NCBI RefSeq assembly: GCF_000245015.1
Contig: NZ_JH600070.1
Location: forward strand, 1,227,284 to 1,291,283
Source of the DNA: Beggiatoa alba B18LD
GTDB taxonomy: Bacteria; Pseudomonadota; Gammaproteobacteria; Beggiatoales; Beggiatoaceae
Reading direction: 5' to 3'
Length of the DNA stretch: 64,000 nt
The notes beneath the pieces were generated by a model that was given only the letters and a program-made list of their open reading frames with translations, was not told the origin of the DNA and searched no databases. This document shows, piece by piece, positions 50,001-58,305 of the stretch (positions are counted from its first letter, which is position 1; every line of letters starts with the position of its first letter). Both the position numbers and the translations under genes were made by a program.

Positions 50001-51443
50001 ATGGATAAAAATTATTACAGCCTTTCCCTCTTAGCATTATTTGCCCTAATCGGATGTGAAGGAATTCCTTCCGTTAATGACAAACCCGTCCTTGCTTTAG
50101 TTCCTGCAAAAGCAAATAGCTATACTGCGGCAAGTGCAGGATTTTCTATCCAATCGGTCAATTCAACACGAACCCTAACAAGTGCGGTGAATTGGCAAGA
50201 AGAACAAACGGTTCAAGCACTATTTAAACGCAATGACATTGATGCACTGACCCGCTATTTAGAAAATAATATTAATAATCAAGACAAATATGCTTATGTA
50301 CAACGAGTGTGGACAGAACGTGATATTCGCTGTAAAAAAATCGCACAGGAATATTCAAACTCTCCCAAAAATGAGACCGTCTTAGAACAATTAAGCCGTC
50401 GCTATCAATACTCTTGTCCGCAAGTAGTTGCAGACTTTGAAGCAATGACGCGGACAGGCTTTGTCATGCAACCTGCAACCCCAGAAACAGCACAAACAAC
50501 ATTACCCTCACCTGTTACAGTCGCTACCGCGCCGCGCCCTGAAACTGTCCTATTTCCCCCACAAACACCTAGCCGAGTTACCCCATTACCTGCCCCGATG
50601 CCGACAAAGGCAATTGACATACAACCGCGTGTCGTCACACCCGCACAACCCGCAACCACAATACCTGTTACGCCCGTTGCTAACATTCCAACCAACACCG
50701 TTGCCAACAATACCCCAAATACCCCAGCGACAACGCCTAACACCACTTTAGAAGCAAAACCTGTGAGCCTTGTTGACCAAGCTCCAGAGTCAGCAAATAA
50801 CAGCAGTAACACACCAACCCCCAGCACAACGGCTGAACCCACAACAACGACGACCGCCAGCACAGCTGAAACCAGCACAAGCGCAACGACAGCAACAGAT
50901 AACACACAAACAAGCACTAAAACCGTTGCAACAAATACCGATAGCACAAGCACCGCGACCACTGAGAGTACAGCCAGTGCCTCAGCAGCCACAGATGCGA
51001 CAAAAACGCCAGCGGTAAGTAATGCAACGGCAAGTTCAACCCCTGATACAACACAAGAGACAGGCGATAAAACTGCAACTGCCTCATCATCAACATCCGC
51101 CAGTGAGACAAATCCTGCGACTGTTGCCAGTGTAGAACCTCCCGCCGAGCCACGCCCAGCCAGTGACAAAGTTAAAGCCGTTAAAGATGAGGCATTACCC
51201 AAGCATAAAATAACCACTGAACGTTTTCGTTCTGGTTGGAAAATTCAAATTGATGTCACTGATAAAAATATTAGTCGTGAACAATGCCTTGCATTGTTAG
51301 ATGCTTATCGGAATCAAGCAGGCTCTGAAGGACAGCTTGTTGTGCGTAAACCCAGCACATTATTTGGCGACCCTGTTCAACAACCTTGGTGTATCGATAT
51401 GTTAGACGGGCAAAATGTTGTGTTTAATGATTACTTCTTTTAA
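50001..51443 (+). CDS. Ser/Thr/Ala-rich lipoprotein of unknown function
   Basis: A 480-residue lipoprotein from the ATG at 50001 (MDKNYYSLSLLALFALIGC; lipobox LIGC, cysteine 19). A folded N-terminal part reaches about residue 155. The central region of about 230 residues is almost entirely Ala, Thr, Ser, Pro and Asn. A C-terminal segment of about 70 residues (ERFRSGWKIQIDVTDKN, EGQLVVRKPSTLF, NVVFNDYFF) looks folded and may be a binding domain. The low-complexity linker would extend the C-terminus away from the membrane. No family recognised. Large antisense frames here are artefacts of composition. Confidence 0.65.
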   Translation: MDKNYYSLSLLALFALIGCEGIPSVNDKPVLALVPAKANSYTAASAGFSIQSVNSTRTLTSAVNWQEEQTVQALFKRNDIDALTRYLENNINNQDKYAYVQRVWTERDIRCKKIAQEYSNSPKNETVLEQLSRRYQYSCPQVVADFEAMTRTGFVMQPATPETAQTTLPSPVTVATAPRPETVLFPPQTPSRVTPLPAPMPTKAIDIQPRVVTPAQPATTIPVTPVANIPTNTVANNTPNTPATTPNTTLEAKPVSLVDQAPESANNSSNTPTPSTTAEPTTTTTASTAETSTSATTATDNTQTSTKTVATNTDSTSTATTESTASASAATDATKTPAVSNATASSTPDTTQETGDKTATASSSTSASETNPATVASVEPPAEPRPASDKVKAVKDEALPKHKITTERFRSGWKIQIDVTDKNISREQCLALLDAYRNQAGSEGQLVVRKPSTLFGDPVQQPWCIDMLDGQNVVFNDYFF

Positions 51444-51464
51444 CCTGAGTTTGATAAATTAACG

Positions 51465-51681
51465 CTAGTTCGGCGAGTTTTATAAAACAAAACAGAGACC
51501 TGCTAGGTTTTCAAAACCTAGCAGGTCTTTTTTTGTCTGAATCAGAATTCACAGAATTTTCAGAATTAGCAGAATTAAAAACATAATTTTTTATTCTTTT
51601 AATTTTCTTGTCTTTTTAATTCTGAAAATTCTGATTCAGACAAGCTGTTGTCTTTTTAAAAGAATCTCGCAGAACTCAAGT
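51465..51681 (+). repeat. Element A copy 7
   Basis: Left end ACGCTAGTTCGGCGAG is partly diverged; the hairpin and inner CAGAATT arms are intact and the right end is CTCGCAGAACTCAAGT. No clear target duplication. Sequence between 51444 and 51465 resembles another AACCTGAG end. No gene in the 51444-51724 gap. Confidence 0.75.
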
Positions 51682-51724
51682 TATCACAAATCAAACCTTT
51701 ATTAACACAGACACGAGCGAGTTA

Positions 51725-52315
51725 TTATTTAAAAGGAAAAAACTGCATAGGGGTGGACATACGATTGATATTGTAGCCCATGAGATTTAATTGACGGTTC
51801 ACCAATAAGAATTGGTCGCTCATGGTTGTCATATTGGCATTAATAAATGTCATTGTTTGATCCATCTTGCCAATATTCGCACTCATCCCCGCAATATGCG
51901 CATTCATTTCGTCAATATCCACGCTCATTTTCTGCATTGCAGTATTCATCGAGTGCATGGATTCGCTCATACTTTGCATCAGGGCGATATTTTTATCCAT
52001 CATTTGCATGGTATTACGCATGGTATCCACACTCTTTACCATATTATTCATACTATCTGACATCACCCCCATGCGTTGGGTAATGTCGTTCATATTCGTT
52101 GTTAATGTATAAAGCAATGCTAACATTGCTAATGATAATAAACTCATCCCAATCATACTAAAACGGATAATCTGTGTCGTCCGTTTACCTATCCGAACGC
52201 TGAGTTGTTCACGCACCTGCATCGCCGTGCTAAATGCCTGCATAATTTCCTTCACTTCGCGTGAAGTATTTTCCATATACTCAGCTAATTGTCTCGTTTC
52301 ATTATCATTTGCCAT
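51725..52315 (-). CDS. Methionine-rich coiled-coil membrane protein
   Basis: A 196-residue protein from the ATG at 52315. An N-terminal soluble segment is followed by a transmembrane helix at about residues 55-75 (FSMIGMSLLSLAMLALLY) and a long coiled coil to the C-terminus. It contains about 31 methionines (near 16% of residues), many spaced 3, 4 or 7 apart in the coil (MNDITQRMGVMSDSM, MNTAMQKMSVDIDEM). This suggests a methionine-packed coil or a metal- or oxidant-sensitive surface. No known domain recognised. An element B copy lies just upstream. Confidence 0.7.
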   Translation of the reverse strand: MANDNETRQLAEYMENTSREVKEIMQAFSTAMQVREQLSVRIGKRTTQIIRFSMIGMSLLSLAMLALLYTLTTNMNDITQRMGVMSDSMNNMVKSVDTMRNTMQMMDKNIALMQSMSESMHSMNTAMQKMSVDIDEMNAHIAGMSANIGKMDQTMTFINANMTTMSDQFLLVNRQLNLMGYNINRMSTPMQFFPFK

Positions 52316-52360
52316 TATTCCACCCACTGTGTCTGTTGATAAGGACTGAATTCACCATCA

Positions 52361-52455
52361 TATAGCAAACGTATTATAAAACGACATGAAGGACTGGCAG
52401 TCCTCACAGGACTGCCAGTCCTAGATTTAAATCACTTTATGATACGGTTACTATA
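52361..52455. mobile_element. Element B copy 4, complete
   Basis: Ninety-five bases, TATAGCAAACGTATTATAAA to GGTTACTATA, with the double AGGACTG palindrome core. Forty-six bases upstream of the Met-rich gene start. The remainder of 52456-52576 is AT-rich with nothing recognised. Confidence 0.85.
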
Positions 52456-52576
52456 ACGCTGATGAATGAACTAAAGTACATTAGTATATTAATGAATAAT
52501 GAAATATATAAGTAGGCTTTAACTGATTTAATTAAATTAAATAATTCAACCCATTATCAGCTAAATATTTTTCAAC

Positions 52577-53278
52577 TTAACGCTGACGTAATTCTAAAAA
52601 ACTACCCTGATGTTCTAACTTCAATTTATTTAAGAAATTTGTACCCAGTAAAACATCGACAGGATATTTACCCTCTATCACACTCGCCTGTATATTTTCC
52701 ATGACAATTCCGCCAATCTGCACACGCTTCAAATCTATGGGATAAGAACGGACAACACCTGATGCTGTGGTTGCCGAATGGACAGGGATACTTGCATCAC
52801 GATACTCAATGCCTAACCGTTGCGCGAGGGCAGAATTTAACGCAATCGTATTTGCACCTGTATCCACTAAAAAATTCACACTGATGCCATTAATCTGCCC
52901 AATGGTTCGATACATTCCCTGACTATCTGGTGCAATCCGAATAACCTGCTCAGACTGCTCGACAGGTTGAACGACACTATACATATAACCGCCCACCCCA
53001 TAAACAGCCTGCCGTCCTAAAATCTCTAAAACAGCCTGTTCACTATCCGCACTGATTAACGTGACCCCCTCGGGGCTACTTTGTCCTGCTTTTAAAACCC
53101 GTTGTTGCCCTGCAATCATTAAAATTGCTTTATTCGGCATCAACCCAATTACGCTGATACTGATGCTAGGTGGTGCTTGTATAGATAACTCATCGGTTGT
53201 CTCAGCAATACTCACTGTGGAAATACTCCCACTTATCCCAATCAACAAACACAGCATAACAAGGTTGACTCTCATCAT
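52577..53278 (-). CDS. Retropepsin-like periplasmic aspartic protease
   Basis: A 233-residue protein with a signal peptide (LVMLCLLIGISGSISTVSIAE). The clan AA aspartic-protease motif is FLVDTGANTIALN, with the active aspartate at residue 139. The second flap and strand segment reads DVLLGTNFLNKLK. The N-terminal half (GQQRVLKAGQSSPEGVTL) may be a prodomain or separate binding module. Related TIGR02281-type proteins are predicted periplasmic proteases of unknown substrate. Confidence 0.8.
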   Translation of the reverse strand: MMRVNLVMLCLLIGISGSISTVSIAETTDELSIQAPPSISISVIGLMPNKAILMIAGQQRVLKAGQSSPEGVTLISADSEQAVLEILGRQAVYGVGGYMYSVVQPVEQSEQVIRIAPDSQGMYRTIGQINGISVNFLVDTGANTIALNSALAQRLGIEYRDASIPVHSATTASGVVRSYPIDLKRVQIGGIVMENIQASVIEGKYPVDVLLGTNFLNKLKLEHQGSFLELRQR

Positions 53279-53304
53279 TTATCCTCACTCATTTAGATGA
53301 TAAA

Positions 53305-54753
53305 TTAAAACCGCTCTAACTCAGGAAAAGGGAGTTGACCATGATGAACATGCAACTTGCCAAACTCCGCGCAACGGTGCAATGTCGGAATTGCTTTTTC
53401 AGGATTCAACAAGCCATCAGGGTCAAACGCACTTTTAACCGCATGGAATTGCATCAATTCTAACGAATTGAACTGCACACACATCTGATTTATTTTCTCT
53501 AATCCAACCCCATGCTCACCCGTAATTGTTCCCCCAACCGCAACGCATAACTCTAAAATTTCACCGCCTAACGCCTCAGCTTTCTCCAATTCACCCGCTT
53601 TATTCGCATCAAATAAAATCAATGGATGCAAATTGCCATCGCCCGCATGAAACACATTTGCGACAGCTAACCCATACTGCTGGCTTAAACGCTCAATTTT
53701 CCCCAAAACCGTCGCTAAATGCTTACGCGGGATAGTGCCATCCATACAATAATAATCAGGTGAAATCCGCCCGACGGCAGGAAACGCCGCTTTACGTCCT
53801 GCCCAAAACTGCAACCGCTGTTGCTCATCCACCGCCTGACGAATATCCACTGCCCCCGCTTGCGCTAAAATGGCATTCACCTGAACAATTTGGCGTTCTA
53901 CCTCATCCACATTACCATCCAACTCACACAATAAAATTGCTGAAGCCTCAACAGGATATCCAGCTTTTACAAAGTCCTCTGCCGCACGAATCGCCGCATT
54001 ATCCATCATCTCCAACCCAGCAGGAATAATGCCCTGAGCGATAATATCTGCAACTGCCTGCCCTGCCTTAATCACATCATCAAACGCCGCCATTAAAACC
54101 TGCGCCTGCTCAGGTTTTGGCAATAAACGCACCGTCACCTCAACCACCACCCCCAGCAAACCCTCAGAACCCGTGACTAATGCCAACAAATCATAACCTG
54201 CATTGTCATACGCTTGACTGCCGATTGTGAGCAACTCCCCATCCATCGTAAACATCTTAACCTCTAAGATATTATGTACAGTCAACCCATATTTTAAACA
54301 ATGCACACCGCCCGAATTTTCCGCCACATTTCCCCCAATCGTACAAGCCACCTGAGAAGAAGGGTCGGGCGCGTAATATAATCCCAAGGGTGCGACAGCT
54401 TGCGAAATCGCCAAATTTCTTACCCCAGTTTCCACCCGTGCAGTACGACTCTGTGGGTCTATCGCTAAAATACGTTTAAACTTCGCTAAACTCAACAAAA
54501 CTCCAGTTTTATGCGGTAATGCTCCGCCAGATAAACCCGTTCCAGCCCCTCGAGCAACGACAGGAATTTTATGACGATGACAAAACTTTAAAACCTGTTG
54601 TACCTCAGCCAACGTATTAGGCAACACCACCGCCGCAGGACGTTCACGATAAGCACTTAACCCATCACACTCATAAGGACGCACAGCCTCATCAGACAAC
54701 AAGACATCCTCTTTTGGCAAAAACTCAATTAATTGTTGCAATAAAGTTTTCAT
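53305..54753 (-). CDS. glcD: Glycolate/D-lactate-type FAD-linked oxidase (GlcD)
   Basis: A 482-residue FAD-binding oxidoreductase. FAD-binding blocks are PVVARGAGTGLSGGALP and PDPSSQVACTIGGNVAENSGG, and the C-terminal HAGDGNLHPLI and GTITGEHGVGLEK are typical of GlcD. It oxidises glycolate (or D-lactate) with partners GlcE and GlcF, which are not adjacent here, so the subunit appears separated. Start at the ATG at 54753. Confidence 0.87.
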   Translation of the reverse strand: MKTLLQQLIEFLPKEDVLLSDEAVRPYECDGLSAYRERPAAVVLPNTLAEVQQVLKFCHRHKIPVVARGAGTGLSGGALPHKTGVLLSLAKFKRILAIDPQSRTARVETGVRNLAISQAVAPLGLYYAPDPSSQVACTIGGNVAENSGGVHCLKYGLTVHNILEVKMFTMDGELLTIGSQAYDNAGYDLLALVTGSEGLLGVVVEVTVRLLPKPEQAQVLMAAFDDVIKAGQAVADIIAQGIIPAGLEMMDNAAIRAAEDFVKAGYPVEASAILLCELDGNVDEVERQIVQVNAILAQAGAVDIRQAVDEQQRLQFWAGRKAAFPAVGRISPDYYCMDGTIPRKHLATVLGKIERLSQQYGLAVANVFHAGDGNLHPLILFDANKAGELEKAEALGGEILELCVAVGGTITGEHGVGLEKINQMCVQFNSLELMQFHAVKSAFDPDGLLNPEKAIPTLHRCAEFGKLHVHHGQLPFPELERF

Positions 54754-54893
54754 AAACAATATTCACGTCTTAGTGGTGGAAAAAAGAAGGACTTTATACG
54801 GTCAAAGGGCTTACATTTTTATCAGAAAATCAGTATATCTACACTTAGATTTATCGCTAATATAATAAATACAGACAGCTAGGATGCAAACTG

Positions 54894-55625
54894 ATGTCAA
54901 AAACGACACATGCTATTAAATACAGAGAAGACCTTTCCCAATTTATCATTCACCTAACCCGCGATACGGGCAACAAATCAGCACGAGAAAACCTTATCTC
55001 TATTTTAGGAACTAAAACAATTTTAGCTTGCAATCCACATAGCATGTTTAGCCCACTGATAGATAGGCTTAACTATACAGAAAAACAACAGCTTAATGTT
55101 GCTTGTTTTACTGAAATCCCCCTACATCAACTACACCTTTTAGTCCGAGAGATACAAGGCAGGCAAATAAAATTAAAACCCTACGGCTTAGTCTTTAAGA
55201 AAGAATTTATTTTACAAAAAGGTGGGCATCCTGTTTTATACATCAATAGCTATTTTGGCAATCTCACCGTTAATGAAGCGATGAAACGGCTATTTCTGCC
55301 CTTTTTTAGAGAAAAATCCTACCGTTTTACGGAAGAAGTCCGTGCAATTATGCCATTTCTCAGCATCATGAATGAACAATATGATTTTTCTTGGGAACGA
55401 GAATGGCGGGTATTAGGCAATTTTGAATTTGAACACAAAGACATCGCCGCGCTCGTATTACCCAGCACAGGAGAGGAACATATAAAACAAGCAGCTTCAG
55501 AAGCAGGTGTTGCCGTTATTTCACCAGGATTAACCTACGAAGAAATCGTTTACCAACTTATCCTACAACAACGTGAAACCCGTTTTTTAACAGAAAAAAA
55601 CTTAAAACAATTCGCTGAACCGTAA
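54894..55625 (+). CDS. AbiGi-like abortive infection protein
   Basis: A 243-residue protein resembling the AbiGi family (putative abortive phage resistance). The family pattern is recalled as FIIHLTR near the start, then VACFTEIPLHQLHLLV, YGLVFKKEFIL and HPVLYINSYFG, and EWRVLGNFEF toward the end; it fits well, though not exactly. DUF2971-type proteins share part of this pattern and are the alternative. It stands alone with no obvious partner toxin. AT-rich like its surroundings. A 14-base-arm hairpin follows its stop. Confidence 0.5.
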   Translation: MSKTTHAIKYREDLSQFIIHLTRDTGNKSARENLISILGTKTILACNPHSMFSPLIDRLNYTEKQQLNVACFTEIPLHQLHLLVREIQGRQIKLKPYGLVFKKEFILQKGGHPVLYINSYFGNLTVNEAMKRLFLPFFREKSYRFTEEVRAIMPFLSIMNEQYDFSWEREWRVLGNFEFEHKDIAALVLPSTGEEHIKQAASEAGVAVISPGLTYEEIVYQLILQQRETRFLTEKNLKQFAEP

Positions 55626-55630
55626 GAAAT

Positions 55631-55691
55631 TTGGTAGTGCTAAAGAAGTCGGGTTTTAGTCGTTAATCTTAACTTGATTTAGCACTACCAA
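55631..55691. terminator. Stem-loop after the AbiGi-like gene
   Basis: Perfect 14-base arms TTGGTAGTGCTAAA and TTTAGCACTACCAA with a 33-base loop, followed after 3 bases by a T-run (GTTCTTTTT). A plausible terminator. Confidence 0.6.
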
Positions 55692-55774
55692 GTTCTTTTT
55701 CGCTGTACTGAGGTTAAACTAAAGAAAGTTACTCCTTCCTGCTCACTACATTGCAATACTGAAGAGATTGAATC

Positions 55775-56941
55775 ATGGCGTTAAATATTCCCCTCATCAC
55801 CAACACACTAAAAAATTGTTTACCCTCGCGGAATTTTATCGCCTTACATGAACCCCGTTTTGCAGGACATGAATGGGAATACGTTAAAGAATGCATAGAT
55901 ACGGGGTGGGTTTCTTCTGTCGGTAAATTTGTTGACCGTTTTGAACAGCAACTAGCTGAATTTACAAATATTAATCATGCGATTGCAACCGTTAACGGTA
56001 CAGCCGCGTTACATATTTGCCTGCTGCTTGCGGGTGTACAAACCGATGATGAAGTATTAACGCCTGCGCTGACCTTTATCGCTAGTACAAACGCAATTGC
56101 TTATTGTCGAGCAATTCCCCATTTTATTGACAGCACCGACCGCACGTTAGGGGTTGACCCTATCAGTCTGGCGGATTATCTCGCCGAAATTGTGCAGATA
56201 AAACAAGGCATCAGTTATAACCGACAGACACAACGCCCTATCCGTGCATTACTGGTGATGCACACCTTTGGACATCCTGTCGAATTAGACCCCTTGCTTG
56301 AACTCTGCCAACGTTATCACTTAATCTTGATTGAAGATGCTGCCGAAGGATTAGGCTCTTATTATCAAGGTCAACATGTCGGACATCATGGCAAACTCAG
56401 TGCCTTGAGTTTTAACGGTAATAAAGTGATTACGACAGGTGGAGGAGGTGCAATTCTCACCCAAGATGCAAGTCTTGCAAAGCAAGCGAAACATTTAACG
56501 ACCACCGCAAAACTGCCACACGCATGGCGATTTGACCATGACCAATTAGGCTATAACTATCGCTTACCCAACATTAACGCAGCACTTGGCTGTGCACAGT
56601 TAGAACAATTACCCACTTTTTTAGAAGCAAAACGCCAACTTGCCCAACGCTATCAACAAGCCTTTGCGACCATTTCAGGCGTGCGTGTCATACAAGAACC
56701 TATAGAAACTATTAGTAATTATTGGCTTAACGCGCTACTGTTAGAACCTGCTTATGCAGACCAACAAACGGCATTATTAACCGAGACTAATCAACAAGGT
56801 ATCATGACTCGCCCCTGTTGGACATTGCAGCACAAACTCCCCATGTATCAAGCCTGCCCTCGTATGCCTTTACCTGTTGCTGAAAGCCTTGAAGCTCGTT
56901 TAATTAATATTCCCAGTAGTCAAGGTTTAATGTTTGATTAA
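55775..56941 (+). CDS. legC: LegC-family aminotransferase (DegT/DnrJ/EryC1)
   Basis: A 388-residue PLP aminotransferase that puts a 4-amino group on a keto-dideoxy sugar nucleotide. Landmarks include GTAALHICLLLAG, LTPALTFIASTNAI, the PLP site LIEDAAEGLGS, and the lysine in LSFNGNKVITTGGGGAIL. Family fit is to the LegC type, and the presumed upstream dehydratase LegB lies about 1.4 kb away on the opposite strand. Its stop codon overlaps the first base of an element A copy. Confidence 0.78.
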   Translation: MALNIPLITNTLKNCLPSRNFIALHEPRFAGHEWEYVKECIDTGWVSSVGKFVDRFEQQLAEFTNINHAIATVNGTAALHICLLLAGVQTDDEVLTPALTFIASTNAIAYCRAIPHFIDSTDRTLGVDPISLADYLAEIVQIKQGISYNRQTQRPIRALLVMHTFGHPVELDPLLELCQRYHLILIEDAAEGLGSYYQGQHVGHHGKLSALSFNGNKVITTGGGGAILTQDASLAKQAKHLTTTAKLPHAWRFDHDQLGYNYRLPNINAALGCAQLEQLPTFLEAKRQLAQRYQQAFATISGVRVIQEPIETISNYWLNALLLEPAYADQQTALLTETNQQGIMTRPCWTLQHKLPMYQACPRMPLPVAESLEARLINIPSSQGLMFD

Positions 56942-57099
56942 GCTGAATTCTGCGAGTTTATGTTGAAAAGACAACAGCTTGTCTGAATCAGAATTCACAG
57001 AATTTTCAGAATTAGCAGAATTAAAAAGCATGATTCACCTGACTTTTTGGGTTTAAGGGTTTTAAATTCTGTTAATCCTGAAAATCCTGATTCAGACAG
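56941..57099. repeat. Element A copy 8 (partial)
   Basis: Begins AGCTGAATTCTGCGAG, overlapping the legC stop, and includes both inner inverted arms (to CCTGATTCAGACA). Lacks the hairpin and right end. The 56942-57513 gap holds only repeats. Confidence 0.65.
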
Positions 57100-57145
57100 T
57101 GTTTTAATCTTGCCGATTAAAGTAAGGTCAAACAGACCTACTATA

Positions 57146-57416
57146 ATCTGAGTTTGGTGAGTTTCTTTTAAAAAGACAAGAGCTTGTCTGAATCAGGATT
57201 AAAAGATTGTCTGAATCAGAATTTTCAGAATTAACAAAATTTTCAGAATTAAAAAGACAAGAAAATTAAAAGAATAAAAAATTATGTTTTTAATTGTTTT
57301 TAATTCTGCTAATTCTGAAAATTCTGTGAATTCTGATTCAGACAAAAAAAGACCTGCTAAGTTTTGAAAACCTAGCAGGTCTCTGTTTTGTTTTATAAAA
57401 CTCGCCGAACTCAAGT
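57146..57416 (-). mobile_element. Element A copy 9 inserted in element B
   Basis: Left end ATCTGAGTTTGGTGAG, right end CTCGCCGAACTCAAGT with the hairpin next to it; interior arms partly duplicated. Flanked on both sides by TACTATA (57139-57145 and 57417-57423). The right-hand copy runs into element B copy 5, so the A copy landed at the end of a pre-existing B. Confidence 0.8.
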
Positions 57417-57419
57417 TAC

Positions 57420-57475
57420 TATAGTAAACGCACTATAAAACGATGCGAAGGACTGCCAGTCCTAAATTTAACGCT
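57420..57475. repeat. Element B half-copy 5
   Basis: TATAGTAAACGCACTATAAA through AGGACTGCCAGTCCTAAATT, then diverges. Its end provided the target for element A copy 9. Confidence 0.7.
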
Positions 57476-57513
57476 ATGGTTCAATCTCTTAAATATTGCA
57501 ATACAGTGGTTGT

Positions 57514-58278
57514 TTAGCGATACGGAATTTGTTTTAAGAGTCGTGTTAGCCATGACGGTGAATGTAATGCTGTCATGGGCGGGTATTTTCTTTGTAACTC
57601 GCTTAATTGCTGAGTGTCAATTATTCCTTGTTCTTGCAAGCTAACCCATGATTGACGTACGCCTTGAATATTTAAATGGGTGAGAAAGTTTTCTTTTAAG
57701 GCTTTTAAACTTAAAACATTAATTCTTTTTTTATCAGTCTTTTGAAAAACTTGGTTAATTGCAAAAGGGCCTGTTGCCTCTAACACATTTTGATTGTAAT
57801 GCCCTGCGAGTAGATTATTTATGATGGTGAGTAAGCAGGCGTAAATAAATGGGGAGTGTGGCACTGCACCTAAAAAACCATTGTAAATATGTGCTGCGTG
57901 TGGGCAATCTTGATAACGAGGCATATCATCCCGTTTGACCAAATAAATTTGGCTATTTGTGTCTATCAAAGTCGTTAGTGGGCGATGCAATACAAAAGAC
58001 ATATCCAGATAAAACCCACCATATTCATAGAGTGTGATTAATCTTGCTATGTCTGAACGTGAAGCAGGAATCCGATTTGCGCGATAGAGTTCGAGCAGGC
58101 AGGGATGAAACTTTTTTTGCAATATTCTTTCTATCTCAGCATCGTCAAGGTAGTAAAACGTAAAGTCGGGATGCTTTTCTTGATTTTGTTGTCTTGCTTG
58201 TTGATATATAGCAGGAAATGTTTGCTTATCGTGCCAAAATTGCAGGATATTTTTTGGAATAATGTTCGTTCTCATCAT
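57514..58278 (-). CDS. GT32-type glycosyltransferase
   Basis: A 254-residue glycosyltransferase-like protein with the GT32/sugar-binding DXD region. PKNILQFWHDK starts it, and SRSDIARLITLYEYGGFYLD is the characteristic block. The next residues are MSF, so the usual DxD metal motif reads DMS; the second aspartate is missing and catalysis may be altered. Last gene of the minus-strand cluster gspM to this gene, 27 bases after legB. Likely adds sugar to a glycan or glycoprotein made with the LegB/LegC sugar; the acceptor is unknown. Confidence 0.65.
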   Translation of the reverse strand: MMRTNIIPKNILQFWHDKQTFPAIYQQARQQNQEKHPDFTFYYLDDAEIERILQKKFHPCLLELYRANRIPASRSDIARLITLYEYGGFYLDMSFVLHRPLTTLIDTNSQIYLVKRDDMPRYQDCPHAAHIYNGFLGAVPHSPFIYACLLTIINNLLAGHYNQNVLEATGPFAINQVFQKTDKKRINVLSLKALKENFLTHLNIQGVRQSWVSLQEQGIIDTQQLSELQRKYPPMTALHSPSWLTRLLKQIPYR

Positions 58279-58305
58279 GTCTTTTCTATCTGTGCAAAAA
58301 CGTGG

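Noticed and set aside
50405-51217. Long minus-strand frame inside the Ser/Thr/Ala-rich lipoprotein
   Set aside because: Composition artefact: the complement of ACA/GCA-type codons yields a Val/Ala/Gly-rich frame with no homology.
57199-57414. Small minus-strand frame of about 71 residues
   Set aside because: Lies entirely in element A; its Leu/Ile/Phe-rich product is a translation of the CAGAATT arms.
56941-57475. Clustered repeats considered as a CRISPR array
   Set aside because: Repeats are palindromic elements of varying size, not regularly spaced direct repeats with unique spacers; no cas genes.
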